Assembly: GCA_900539835.1 (NCBI GenBank)
Contig: UQDR01000017.1
Location: 1-51,406, forward strand
Direction of reading: 5' to 3'
Length of the DNA stretch: 51,406 nt
Origin: an uncultured Ruminococcus sp.
GTDB taxonomy: Bacteria; Bacillota; Clostridia; Oscillospirales; Ruminococcaceae
In this document: in pieces, positions 1 to 9,390 of the stretch
How positions within the stretch are numbered: the first letter of the stretch is position 1
How the letters are laid out: the number at the start of each line of letters is the position of its first letter
Notes under the pieces: generated by a model
What the model was told of the DNA's origin: nothing
Databases searched by the model: none
The model's input: the letters and a program-made list of their open reading frames with translations, nothing else
Translations under genes and position numbers: made by a program

Positions 1-432
1 ATTTAACAACTTTGGTAAAGCCTAAAATTTTCAATTTCATCGTTTTAGTGATTATTCTTTTGTAACTATGCCATCCATCATTTCTACCGCTTCCAGTCAT
101 TCTCAATCCACCAGCGTATAAACACTGTGAAACAAAGTTTGCACAATCCTGACTATAATTATAATAATCTGAATTACGCTTGTTCCACCATTTTTTTGCA
201 TATGCAATTGCTTTATTTACATTATAATACCCAGTCGGATCAACATACATTATCGGATTGTTTTCACAATAATCCCACAAGTGAGCAGATAGTACGCTTT
301 CTGCTGTTTTAAACAAAATCTCTGGTTCATCAATATTAATAAACTTACAAGTTACAGTGTAACAATACCTCTGTTCGAGGTATTGTTACCTGTACCCTAA
401 TCATAGTTAACCACGATATCTGAACGAACCTA
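1..432 (-). pseudogene. Orphan Rhs tip with Amidase_6-type toxin domain (runs off left edge)
   Basis: Read on the minus strand, this stretch begins with a short piece of YD-repeat core (the FRYRG region, about 395-432). It then has a 31-bp palindrome in place of the normal core and resumes at VTCKFINIDEP, followed by the conserved WDYCENNPIMYVDPTG end of the core. The variable part that follows contains AIAYAKKWWN and DCANFVSQCLYAGG, with Cys in DCxNFVSQ and a later GWHSY. This is the signature of the putative amidase domain Amidase_6 (NlpC/P60-like papain fold). There is no start codon or ribosome binding site, and the core is interrupted, so it is a silent cassette rather than an expressed gene. 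The C-terminus lies beyond position 1. A peptidoglycan amidase or peptidase toxin is the best guess; the substrate is unknown. Confidence 0.7.
359..389. repeat. Perfect 13-bp inverted repeat inside orphan Rhs core
   Basis: GTAACAATACCTC and its exact reverse complement are separated by the 5-nt loop TGTTC. The palindrome sits where the YYYDE...YYDP part of the Rhs core should be, so it replaces or has been inserted into core sequence. A second small palindrome, GTTAC-AGT-GTAAC, overlaps it at 351-363. Confidence 0.8.
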
Positions 433-441
433 TTCGCCCTT

Positions 442-461
442 AGCCCTCTTTTCAGAGGGCT
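442..461. terminator. Cassette-boundary hairpin, Rhs locus 1
   Basis: AGCCCTCT and AGAGGGCT are separated by TTTC. The hairpin lies between the stop of the membrane immunity gene (515) and the next orphan tip. A near copy, with stem AGCCCTCC, is at 1919-1940. No U tract follows on the minus strand, so terminator activity is uncertain. The position at each cassette junction is the clearer feature. Confidence 0.5.
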
Positions 462-514
462 GTTAAGGTTATTTAAATAGGATTTATTTTATTGTTTTTT
501 AGCTATGCTATGCT

Positions 515-1213
515 TTATGCAAATCCATGCATATCAATTTCTATAGATGAGTCAATTAAAAAAAATGCTAAATTTTTTTTAAGTTTTTTATATTCTGATT
601 TTATAACAAATATTATGATACAAACTATAGATATAATGATTAATGTTGTTATTAGAATAGCTAGAACATTTTTGTTTAAAACAGAAACATATAACAAATA
701 TAAGAATCTAATCAATACAATACTTGAAACAGATATCAATTTTTTTATATAATTAAAGAATTGATTGAAAAAACTTTCTTTATTACGTTTATAATACACG
801 GTTAAATCGTATACAGGATTTACATTAATAATTGGATTGCTCCAAATATTTCGTTTAGAATCATAATAAGACTTTATATATGTTATCTGCAAATTTAAAT
901 CGTTATCTGAACAAAATACCACCTTTGCTTTTATACACCAAGCTTTTACATTATTAAGCCAATTTGAATCTGTATTAAAAAATAATATATGAAAGATTCC
1001 TTGTATTAATAAAGTACATATAAAGAATAAAATATTTTTAAATGTTCTGTTGCTTTCATCAATGATTTCTTTAATATAAATAGTATACTGATTATTTTTT
1101 TCTATATTAAAAGAAACTTTTTTGTTAATATTATTAATAATTTTAATATCGCCTCCAATTTTAACAATTAAGTTAACCTCAGGCGAAATCTCTGCGTTAA
1201 TATTTAATAACAT
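515..1213 (-). CDS. Putative membrane immunity protein of orphan tip
   Basis: This 232-residue protein is not assignable to a known family. It has three hydrophobic stretches, near residues 60-80, 160-180 and 185-205, and a charged soluble loop between the first two. The chosen start (MLLNIN) overlaps the stop of the upstream toxin reading frame as TGATG, four codons inside the longest frame, which implies translational coupling. By position, directly after an Rhs tip, it should be the immunity protein for that tip. A membrane immunity protein would fit the very hydrophobic, possibly pore-forming toxin encoded just upstream; that pairing is inference. It has no visible promoter of its own. 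Confidence 0.55.
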   Translation of the reverse strand: MLLNINAEISPEVNLIVKIGGDIKIINNINKKVSFNIEKNNQYTIYIKEIIDESNRTFKNILFFICTLLIQGIFHILFFNTDSNWLNNVKAWCIKAKVVFCSDNDLNLQITYIKSYYDSKRNIWSNPIINVNPVYDLTVYYKRNKESFFNQFFNYIKKLISVSSIVLIRFLYLLYVSVLNKNVLAILITTLIIISIVCIIIFVIKSEYKKLKKNLAFFLIDSSIEIDMHGFA

Positions 1214-1905
1214 CAAATCACCCATATTGAATTATTCAAATTTTTATCAAGTACAAAATCCAGTATTCCTGCAAAAGCTCCTCCTACAGATAAAATTATG
1301 TCAATGTTCGGCAATAATATTTTGCATATTTTATTTATCATTGCAGAGCTAGACATTCCCGCTATAATATTTACTAATTTATTAACAGGTATCTTATTAG
1401 CAAGCCTTTTCCCAACAAACGGTACTTTTCTAACTATTTTTTTGGATTGACGTAATTATTTTTGTGGCTGACCTTGTTAAAAATCTAATAAAGGATGCTA
1501 ACGGAGTTTTAATTTTATTTTTTAATACTGATCTACCATATTTTTTAGCCAGACTTTTTATTGGTGCAAATGCAGCACCAATTCCTGGAATAACACTAAG
1601 AAGCAGATCTACTGGAGCAGACACCATCCATCTTTTTATTACAAAGTATCCACTTGGATCCACACTCATCACCGGGTTACCATTACAATAATCATATGTA
1701 AAGACTGACATAATGTCATACGGATTATTAGCAATGATACTCGGGTCATCCGCATTAATAAACTTACAAGTTACAGGGTCATAATATCTTGACTGGAGAT
1801 AATAAAGACTTGTATCTTCGTCATAGTAATAACCACGATATCTGAATGGATTGAGTTCACCCAGATTGCAGTTTGATGTGTCGGAAACGATAGTGCAAAC
1901 GCACT
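1213..1905 (-). pseudogene. Orphan Rhs tip, hydrophobic toxin, frameshifted in an A7 run
   Basis: The frame starts without a start codon in the Rhs core (CVCTIVSDTSNCNLGELNPF), which matches the core of the large gene to the right. It continues through YYDPVTCKFINADDP and NGNPVMSVDPSG into a variable tip. That tip is rich in Gly, Ala and Leu (LLLSVIPGIGAAFAPI) with basic patches. The frame stops at 1430 just after a run of seven A (minus strand, 1437-1443). Removing one A extends the tip through VPFVGKRLANKIPVNK and LSVGGAFAGILDFVL to a TGA at 1213 that overlaps the ATG of the next gene, so the shifted frame is very probably the real one. Either the cassette is broken, or the A7 run is slippery, or there is a sequencing error. 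It resembles pore-forming toxins only in hydrophobicity. Confidence 0.7.
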
Positions 1906-1918
1906 GTTGTTACCTTAC

Positions 1919-1940
1919 CAGCCCTCCAAATGGAGGGCTG
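1919..1940. terminator. Cassette-boundary hairpin, Rhs locus 1
   Basis: CAGCCCTCC and GGAGGGCTG are separated by AAAT. The hairpin lies 23 nt past the stop of the 1963-2451 immunity gene and just before the next orphan tip. The run of T lies on the plus-strand side, so as a minus-strand terminator it is atypical. Confidence 0.5.
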
Positions 1941-1962
1941 ATTCTTTTTTACAAAAAACAAA

Positions 1963-2451
1963 TTAATCCAAATACAGCATATACATATATAGATTATCTT
2001 TTTCTTCAGCAAAGAATAACAAATATCTAGCTGTTATAACATCTATATCTCTTTTAGGAAAATCAAGTTTTTCAAAGGACTTTTTTACAATATCTTTGTT
2101 TAAATTCCACCAATCCACATCAGCAACATCGTCAAATGGATTTCCACCCTCTTCCCAATTATATCTTTCATATGAAAATTCTTCATACTCTTTAGTGAAC
2201 AAATCAATATCAGAATCATTTAGAAAAGTTACATCAACTTTATATGCAACACGACCATTATTGACATACTCTTCTTTAATTAAGCTCTCATCAGGTATTT
2301 TAATATCAAAATAGAAATCTATTGTTTTCTGTGATGTCATTCCTTTAGTTGGGTTATAAATTCTATTGTATTCTTTTACTCGGTAAAAAACATATAACAC
2401 CAAAGAACAAATTAAGACTATGATTAATATAATTTTTAATATTTTTTTCAT
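1963..2451 (-). CDS. Putative membrane-anchored immunity protein for Rhs protein 1
   Basis: This is a 162-residue protein with a short basic N-terminus followed by one strongly hydrophobic segment (residues 4-22, ILKIILIIVLICSLVLYVFY). The rest is an acidic, Trp/Tyr-rich soluble domain with DVADVDWWNL and an ARYLLFFAEE end. A good ribosome binding site, TAGGAG, stands 8 nt before the ATG. The gene starts 14 nt after the stop of the large Rhs gene and is probably cotranscribed with it. The position and the N-terminal anchor are typical of immunity proteins that guard against a partner toxin. No family is recognised. The matched toxin would be the caspase-like tip of the 2466-8531 gene. Confidence 0.6.
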   Translation of the reverse strand: MKKILKIILIIVLICSLVLYVFYRVKEYNRIYNPTKGMTSQKTIDFYFDIKIPDESLIKEEYVNNGRVAYKVDVTFLNDSDIDLFTKEYEEFSYERYNWEEGGNPFDDVADVDWWNLNKDIVKKSFEKLDFPKRDIDVITARYLLFFAEEKDNLYMYMLYLD

Positions 2452-2465
2452 AATTTTCTCCTATG

Positions 2466-5400
2466 TTAAAATCTTTTTATGATTTTCAAATAAGTAATTA
2501 AAGAATTAAAATATAGATCTTTAAATGGAGTTGTAAATACATAACTCTTTTTATTTTTATATTCATACATCATCCATCCTTTATTTGGTCTATATTTTCT
2601 GCTTTGATCAAAAAATTCTGAGTTTGCAATAGATGATAATTTTAATCTCTTTTTATAATAATTCAAAATAACTGTTCCATCACTTGCAATTGCAACACCT
2701 GTAATTTTTTTTGAAAACTCATATGCTATATTGAGATTTGTATAGTCATAATGTCCACAATTACAACCTAAAGTCACCAAAAGTTTGCAATTTATTCTTT
2801 TCAATTTTTGAATATTAGAAGGAGATAAATATTGGAGGGAATCATATGTTCCGTGAGCTAATATAACAACTACATCTTGATTTTTGAGTTTATTCCATTT
2901 ATTTGAAAACTTCGCACTTGAATTATAAGAATGAATTAGACAACTATAGCGAGGAAAAGCTTTAGCTAATTCATCCCTGATTCTAGTTGACCAAGTCAGA
3001 AAATCACTTGTTATAAAAATAGTGATACTGGTTTTTTTATTACCTGTATAATCCACATACATTATCGGATTGTTTTCACAATAATCCCACAAGTGAGCCG
3101 ATAATACACTTCCTGCTGTTTCAAACAAAATTGCTGGTTCATCGATATTAATAAACTTACAAGTTACAGGGTCATAATATCTTGACTGGAGATAATAAAA
3201 ACTTGTATCTTCGTCATAGTAATAACCACGATATCTGAATGGATTGAGTTCGCTCAGATTGCAGTTTGATGTGTCGGAAACGATAGTGCAAACGCCCCAT
3301 GGATCATACTCATATTCTACCACGCAGTTGCCGTCGTTGTCAACTATTGCTATTATATCTCCCACAAGATTTGTGATATAGAAATACTGGTCGCTTCCAA
3401 GTTCAAAGCCTACAAGATTATCATTTTCATCATATCTGAAATAGAATTTGTTTGTGCCGTCGGTCTGACCTGTGATTTTGCTTCCTACTAAAGTATATGA
3501 TGTTGTCTTGTTTCCGACTTTCTTTTCTGTTCTCAGACCGTCTGCGCTATACTTATAAGCTATTTGCGTACCGTCTGAAAGCTGTGCCGATTCAAGCTGT
3601 CTGCCCATTTGCCATGTAAACTGCGTTCCGTTGTAATAAGTCAAAGGATTACCCAAATCATCATAGGTTATCGGGTTTCCGTCATATGAAATTATTTTTA
3701 CGCCGTCATAAGTTCTTGGTACCTGGCTTAAAATACTTGGTCCTTTAGTTGTTACAACATTAACAAGTAAACCGTGGCTGTTATAAGTATAACTCTTGTT
3801 AATACCAGTTTCAATCTCGTAAGTATGTGACAATCTGTTATTTTTATCGTATGTATATTCATATTTGCCGTCATTGATTATATTCCCACTGTCATCATAT
3901 GAATAATGCAGCTCATTGGAATAGGTTCCCTCATATTTTATTTTAGAAACCTGCTCGCTCTGGTTTATACCGTCGTTTGTTGAAGTGTATTCATATGATT
4001 TTCTGATTAACGTATTCTTATTGCTTTCAGTTTGCTTATCATCAGAGAGATTTGCTTCAAATATCTCCTGAGTTGAAAGTCTGCCGAACTCATCAGTTGT
4101 ATCCTTAATATTATACAGCGTATTATAACCGTTTTTCTTCCATGAAGTTCTGTTCCAACTGATAAGAGGTTCTGTATCACTTGAATTTGATTCTTTGGAA
4201 GAATAGTTAGTCTCTTTTTCACTTCCGTTAAGATATTCAACAAATGAACTTCCATTATTATAATAAGAATGAATAAGACTGTTATTCTTTCTTTCTTGAG
4301 TATATTCAATGCCGTCCTCATCTGTCGAATATGAAGTTCTGATATTGTTTACATTATCCTTAACTGATAGAAGCGTTCCGAAATCGTCATAAATATAGCT
4401 GTATTTTTCAGTACCGTCTGAACTGATACCAAGCTTATTTCCCGACTTGTCATAGCTATAATTTATAGATTGACCGTTTCCATAATTTATTCCCGATAGA
4501 ATATAATCTTCGTCATAAGAATATTCAACAAGGTTTTTATCGCCGAATTTAATTTTCTTTAATGCACCGAAGGGATCATATTCAAAATTATAATAAAATT
4601 TAAATGTTGAATTGATTTGGGTCAACCTATCTCCATCATCATAAGAATAAACATTGAACAGTCTGTCTTGTGAAACATAATTAACATTGCCTGCATCGTC
4701 ATAATCATAGTTAATTGAGTTACCTTTAGGGTCAGTAATTTTCTCTAACAACCCAAGCTGTTTATTAAAATTATATGTAGTAGTTTTACCTAAAGCATTT
4801 GTTTCGGAAGTCTGATAATTGCCGTCAGCACTATACCCATTTTGGGATTCCATGATTTTTCCGTTGATTTGTGTAGCGTTTCTTGTTACATTATCAAAAT
4901 CGTCATAGGCAGTAATTGTTTTGACTCCGTCTTCATCAGTATATTCAATTTCTCTGCCATGAGCATCTAAAACAGGTTGATTTTCAGAACTTTCATCTTC
5001 TGAACTATCCTCAGCCGTTTCTTCATCAGCTTCATCTTCCACATCTGATATACCTGCATATTGTAAAAGCAGTCTGTCGAAAAGAGCATAGTTTGCCTGA
5101 TAATCATAAACAGCAGAAATCACAATTTTATTATAGGTATCAGCTGCAGTGGCACTTGACATATTAAACTGCCAATCATTTATATAGCTGTTGAACGAAA
5201 GAACCTGAGGTTCTCCAATTAAGTCCTCTCCATTAAAGAATTCAACTTTAATTCCAAAGCTTCTGTTATCCTTTAATGCAACAGCGTTAGCTTTTGCCCA
5301 TCCGCCAAAATTATATGTATCACCTTTCTGACCGTTTAAATCGGTAATTTGCTGATAAACACTGTTTTGATATCGAATATCACCAAAAAGTTTAATGCAT

Positions 5401-8400
5401 TTTTCATCAAATGGTGTTTTTTCATTTGATAAACAATATACACCTTTATCACTGTTTATCGAAGGAGCAGCTTGAGACTGTTTACTGCTTGAATTCCAAC
5501 TTGAAATATCATTAAAATCTGCATTAAGAACATAACTGTATTCAGATACCGTTGTACTCTTTTCAAGCTGAATTCCGTCAAAATATGCTTCAGCAAGTGA
5601 ATTAGTACTGTCTAAAATTAAAGATAATTCAGCAGCACAATTACTGTTTGCTTTAAATGTTGTAGCAATTCTTGTCCACTTAGATGTTCCGGAAACATAT
5701 TGTGCATCTGAATTTAAAGTAACATTTTCGCTGTTTATCTTAATAGTTGCACCTAATGTTCCATTTGTATTTTTTGTTTTAACATAAGCAGAAAACACAT
5801 ATGTTTCTCCGCTTTTCAAATTAACCGTTTGATTTGCTTTACCTGACTTACCGCTAAGTTTAAAGCTTTGAGTTCCATATAGCTTCTCATCGGAAGAAAC
5901 TGATGCGCCATTCCAATCAGAAGTTCCGTTTTGAGCTCTTGTATTTGAAAGAAGATTTACTTCATTTTTTTGATACCCGAATGAGTTAATCAGCTCATTT
6001 GGAACTTGCGAAGCTGTATTTCCTTCGCCTTTGCCATATTGATTTACAAGTGTATAGCCATATGCATTTTGGGATGTCAAAAGATTTCCGTATTTATCAA
6101 ACTGCAAAATTTCCTGATCTTTAGTTTTATTATCTGTATAAACAGTTTTATTTACAGAATAAGAAACACTGATATCTTCTCCCAATTTACCACTGCCTGC
6201 ATATTCTTTGATTGACTTTACCCTCGGCAAATTTTCATCCGTATATGTAAACACAAAGTTATAACCGTCTGAATTAATTACTTTACTTAGGTTATTTCCA
6301 ATCCATTCATAGCTAACAAGCTTGTTTCCTGGATATTCAACTGACTTAAGAGTTCCGTCAGTATTATATTGATAGATAACTGTTTTAAGGTTTTCTTTAT
6401 CACTTCCATTGTAGATAATGCTTTTTAATTTTCCATCATAATTAAAAGAATAAACTCTGCCTACACCATCGGTAATTGAAGATATAGAAAGTGAATTCTT
6501 ATCTGTATAACTGATTTTAATTATGCCGCTTACACTATCAGTTGAAGATGATGTTACAGATGCTTCTTTAACACAGCTTAGATTCATATCTGCAATTTTT
6601 ATTAGTCGTCCAAGGTTATCAAATAAATATTTATGATCTGAATCATCTGTAATTGTAACATTTGAATAATCTTCATATGTTGTTCCGTTTACTGAAAGTT
6701 CAAATCCTCTTTCAGCCTTGTCGACAAAAGCTGCATTTCCTTCATCATCTGTTGTTTTTTCAAAATATACAGGTCTTGCGTCTTCGCCTATGTATGTATA
6801 GTACTCCTTCTCAGAATTATATGAAACGATCTGAGAATAATTTGTTCTGAAACCATTACCGTATATATTAGTCCTTAATGATTCAGGCAAAGATAAGTTA
6901 TTTTCATCATAGATCATTGAAATGCTGACAGGCATAATATTTCCATCAACACTCAAGTCCTGGCGCATTAATCTTACTGTTCCTGTAAAATCATTTATAT
7001 TTACTGTTCCCGCTCTGCCTATTTCAATATCTCTGCTGTAAGCATAATGAACATTTGACAACGGAGTATATTCTATTGTCATATATGGATATCCAACGGG
7101 TACCTGACCGGTATAATCACTTGAATAAATCAAATTCGGATACATATAAATGCTTGGAGATTCAAGCATGAAGCCAAAATTAGAATCGGGATCCTTATAC
7201 CACTCTTCAACCAAGTTAGTAATATCCCAGGTATGATATCCTACATTATTACGTGTAACACTTTCATAATCAATCATATTATTATCAATGGTAGGGCGAT
7301 TATTGTATGTTACAGTATTTTGTGTCCAATTCGACGTAACTTTATACAAATTAATATTAGTAGAAGAAAGTGAATCAAACACATGTAAATTCAGGGATGC
7401 ATTTGTGATATAGGAATTGTTCCAAAGATTATCCGGAAGCTCGTTAAACTTCATATATGATAAATATTCACCAGTATATTCATTTTCCGGTGCATTTTCT
7501 TGTCTTATTCTTCCCATTTTCAATTGATAATTACTTCCGTAATTAGTATCAGGTTTTATAGAAGATACAAATGAATCTTCTATATTACTTGAATTGGAAA
7601 GAGTTATAGTTGGGTCAATAGAAACAGGATATACTCTTTCTTTTTCAGAAAGCCATTCGAAATCAGGTGTATAGGAAAGTATATATTTATCATCAACATT
7701 TTTAATAGCAGTATCAATTTTATCAGAACATCTGCCTTCATTGTCCATCATAAATGGTGCAGGAATAATAAACACAGCTTTATTATTTTTGTTAAAAATA
7801 ACCGTACCGTCATCTTTTAATTCTGCTTTTAAACCATTAGATGCTACTTCAAACTGATAGACTGTTTCCTTTTCAGGAGCTTTTGACAAAACAATAGTTT
7901 CCTTAACGGAGTTATTTACTACTTCATATTTCAAGTCAGCATCTGTTTCAGAATAAACGTTTTCATATATTACCTCTGAAGGCATTATATTATGCTGAAC
8001 ATATTCATTAATATTAGTAAACTTTGATTCTTTTAAAACGCTTTTTTTGGCTTTAATATTACTAAGCCTTGCAGTTGATTTTGAAATATTTAATGGAACG
8101 ATAGAAATCTCAAAATTTTTGCTTTTTGCAGTAATAGAATTATTTTCATCTAAATTTTTAGGAATTTCTACTTGGAAATCCGGATTACTGTTAGTAAGCA
8201 AGGTTTCTTTGCTTTCATTTTCAACTTCAGTCAAAGAATTACTGTATTCTTCCCAAACTTTTTTAGTTTCATTATAAAAATGCATCGGTGCAGATGAAAC
8301 AACAGTTACTCTGCTTCCATCTGTTTTTTCAAACGTCTTGGAATTTTCTGTTCTAAGGTCAATAATTTCATTTGAGATATATGGTTCTTCATTTTCAATC

Positions 8401-8531
8401 ATGGCCTGCGCTTTTGTTATTTGATGGACATTTTCGCTATTCTCGTCCGCAAACGTAGCTATAGACGAATCTGTTGCTATTATTGCCAATGCAATAATCA
8501 TGCTTAAAACTCTTTTTCTAAATTTTTTCAT
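2466..8531 (-). CDS. Secreted WapA/Rhs-type YD-repeat protein with caspase-like C-terminal tip
   Basis: This 2021-residue polymorphic toxin has, in order: a signal peptide (KKFRKRVLSMIIALAIIA, residues 2-19, then ATFADE); an N-terminal wall-protein region; a DNRLRE-type domain (about 310-495; repeated Y-x-N-W and NNRP motifs); YD repeats; a carbohydrate-binding-like jelly-roll region (about 850-1130); an acidic Glu/Asp/Ser linker; more YD repeats; and the hyperconserved core end FRYRGYYYDE...YYDPVTCKFIN...NNPIMYVDYTG. The variable tip (about 190 residues) has VVILAHG (His near 1893) and LLVTLGCNCG (Cys near 1923 and 1925) after hydrophobic strands. This is the His-Gly plus Cys pattern of clan CD caspase/CHAT-like peptidases. 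The start has AAGGGG 8 nt upstream. The protein presumably acts outside the cell or is delivered into neighbours. The tip assignment is by motif only. Confidence 0.85.
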   Translation of the reverse strand: MKKFRKRVLSMIIALAIIATDSSIATFADENSENVHQITKAQAMIENEEPYISNEIIDLRTENSKTFEKTDGSRVTVVSSAPMHFYNETKKVWEEYSNSLTEVENESKETLLTNSNPDFQVEIPKNLDENNSITAKSKNFEISIVPLNISKSTARLSNIKAKKSVLKESKFTNINEYVQHNIMPSEVIYENVYSETDADLKYEVVNNSVKETIVLSKAPEKETVYQFEVASNGLKAELKDDGTVIFNKNNKAVFIIPAPFMMDNEGRCSDKIDTAIKNVDDKYILSYTPDFEWLSEKERVYPVSIDPTITLSNSSNIEDSFVSSIKPDTNYGSNYQLKMGRIRQENAPENEYTGEYLSYMKFNELPDNLWNNSYITNASLNLHVFDSLSSTNINLYKVTSNWTQNTVTYNNRPTIDNNMIDYESVTRNNVGYHTWDITNLVEEWYKDPDSNFGFMLESPSIYMYPNLIYSSDYTGQVPVGYPYMTIEYTPLSNVHYAYSRDIEIGRAGTVNINDFTGTVRLMRQDLSVDGNIMPVSISMIYDENNLSLPESLRTNIYGNGFRTNYSQIVSYNSEKEYYTYIGEDARPVYFEKTTDDEGNAAFVDKAERGFELSVNGTTYEDYSNVTITDDSDHKYLFDNLGRLIKIADMNLSCVKEASVTSSSTDSVSGIIKISYTDKNSLSISSITDGVGRVYSFNYDGKLKSIIYNGSDKENLKTVIYQYNTDGTLKSVEYPGNKLVSYEWIGNNLSKVINSDGYNFVFTYTDENLPRVKSIKEYAGSGKLGEDISVSYSVNKTVYTDNKTKDQEILQFDKYGNLLTSQNAYGYTLVNQYGKGEGNTASQVPNELINSFGYQKNEVNLLSNTRAQNGTSDWNGASVSSDEKLYGTQSFKLSGKSGKANQTVNLKSGETYVFSAYVKTKNTNGTLGATIKINSENVTLNSDAQYVSGTSKWTRIATTFKANSNCAAELSLILDSTNSLAEAYFDGIQLEKSTTVSEYSYVLNADFNDISSWNSSSKQSQAAPSINSDKGVYCLSNEKTPFDEKCIKLFGDIRYQNSVYQQITDLNGQKGDTYNFGGWAKANAVALKDNRSFGIKVEFFNGEDLIGEPQVLSFNSYINDWQFNMSSATAADTYNKIVISAVYDYQANYALFDRLLLQYAGISDVEDEADEETAEDSSEDESSENQPVLDAHGREIEYTDEDGVKTITAYDDFDNVTRNATQINGKIMESQNGYSADGNYQTSETNALGKTTTYNFNKQLGLLEKITDPKGNSINYDYDDAGNVNYVSQDRLFNVYSYDDGDRLTQINSTFKFYYNFEYDPFGALKKIKFGDKNLVEYSYDEDYILSGINYGNGQSINYSYDKSGNKLGISSDGTEKYSYIYDDFGTLLSVKDNVNNIRTSYSTDEDGIEYTQERKNNSLIHSYYNNGSSFVEYLNGSEKETNYSSKESNSSDTEPLISWNRTSWKKNGYNTLYNIKDTTDEFGRLSTQEIFEANLSDDKQTESNKNTLIRKSYEYTSTNDGINQSEQVSKIKYEGTYSNELHYSYDDSGNIINDGKYEYTYDKNNRLSHTYEIETGINKSYTYNSHGLLVNVVTTKGPSILSQVPRTYDGVKIISYDGNPITYDDLGNPLTYYNGTQFTWQMGRQLESAQLSDGTQIAYKYSADGLRTEKKVGNKTTSYTLVGSKITGQTDGTNKFYFRYDENDNLVGFELGSDQYFYITNLVGDIIAIVDNDGNCVVEYEYDPWGVCTIVSDTSNCNLSELNPFRYRGYYYDEDTSFYYLQSRYYDPVTCKFINIDEPAILFETAGSVLSAHLWDYCENNPIMYVDYTGNKKTSITIFITSDFLTWSTRIRDELAKAFPRYSCLIHSYNSSAKFSNKWNKLKNQDVVVILAHGTYDSLQYLSPSNIQKLKRINCKLLVTLGCNCGHYDYTNLNIAYEFSKKITGVAIASDGTVILNYYKKRLKLSSIANSEFFDQSRKYRPNKGWMMYEYKNKKSYVFTTPFKDLYFNSLITYLKIIKRF

Positions 8532-8580
8532 ATTTTAATCCCCTTATTTTTATATTTCTATGGCTTTTTATATTTTTACA

Positions 8581-8713
8581 TCATTGGAATCACCTAGACC
8601 TTTCATAAGTCTATATACAACTCTGCTTAAATATAAAAATCTCTTATACAATTTTATTGTGCAACAAAATAGATAAAAATGTCGAAATTTGTAGAAGTGC
8701 ATAAAACCTATTA
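8581..8713 (-). promoter_or_regulatory. Conserved upstream region of Rhs gene 1
   Basis: Two DNA blocks recur upstream of both giant Rhs genes at the same distances. The distal block (8661-8713) contains, on the plus strand, AAAATAGAT and TGTCGAAATTTGTA. The proximal block (8581-8605) is TCATTGGAATCACC plus CCTTTCA. The counterparts are at 45076-45127 and 45003-45027. The heptamer TGTCGAA equals the core of the Spo0A box, but no functional claim can be made from this alone. The rest of 8532-9084 holds only the hairpin at 8853-8894; no gene was recognised there. Confidence 0.6.
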
Positions 8714-8852
8714 AGAATAATTGGCTATTTTGCTCTCGTAAAAAAACCAATACATACAGCGTAAAACAATATTCCTTAATTTTGGATTATAATTATCATA
8801 TTAAAACAATATTTCATACCTCTTGTAAGAATCACGACAGGATAGATAAGAC

Positions 8853-8894
8853 AAAAATAAGCGTATCATTATCTCTAATGATACGCTTATTTTT
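8853..8894. terminator. Long bidirectional hairpin terminator
   Basis: An 18-bp perfect stem (AAAAATAAGCGTATCATT and its complement) encloses the 6-nt loop ATCTCT, with T runs on both strands. It separates Rhs locus 1 from the decayed accessory region and can act in either direction. Confidence 0.8.
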
Positions 8895-9084
8895 TTATAA
8901 TGTGAAATCTCTTCATCATGACTTGATACTGCTGATTGATGTCTATATACCGCAAAATATGTACACAATATCGTCAGATTAAGCCTTTTTCATTTATTCT
9001 CAGAAGCATCCTTAAATCGCAATTGTATGGTTATCTATTTCCGCATATTAACTACATTCGTTTTTGGTAACAGATTAAGTATAT

Positions 9085-9390
9085 CTATCCACTAATATCA
9101 TATAATGAGTTGTACAAAAGTCCCGGTTCATATAATTTTTCAAATTTATCAGCAGCATAATGCTTTCTAACATCTGGTGTAGTTGTCTTATCATCTTTCT
9201 CTAAAGCGCAAAGACAAAATATATTATAATAGAACAGATTTTGAATACTTTCATTTGCTTTGTAGCTTGTTCGTACAAATCCTTCGATCAATTAATGAAA
9301 GCTTTTTTTCATCAGACTCCAGTTGGTTATAAATCTTAGCCTTAAAAATATCTGCATCGGAAATTGGTAATCCTCTGTCATTTAATGTAA
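9085..9390 (-). pseudogene. Remnant of DUF262 (GmrSD-type restriction) protein
   Basis: Minus-strand translation of 9290-9390 gives FTLNDRGLPISDADIFKAK, the highly recognisable LNDRGLPLSDADIFK motif of DUF262 proteins (N-terminal domain of GmrS/GmrSD type IV restriction enzymes). After a frame change near 9290 the sequence continues as MIEGFVRTSYKANESIQNLF...TTTPDVRKHYAADKFEKLY and stops at 9085. Both ends of the gene are missing, so it is a dead fragment of a defence gene. The right edge joins directly to a recombinase remnant on the opposite strand. Confidence 0.7.

Noticed and set aside
8605..8620. Short leader peptides (MKGLG... and MKGMVI) in the conserved upstream blocks of both Rhs genes
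   Set aside because: Only about three residues agree and the RHS1 version lacks a ribosome binding site; conservation looks nucleotide-level.
8680..8686. Calling TGTCGAA a proven Spo0A box
   Set aside because: A 7-bp match is weak evidence. I report only that it is conserved between the two Rhs upstream regions.
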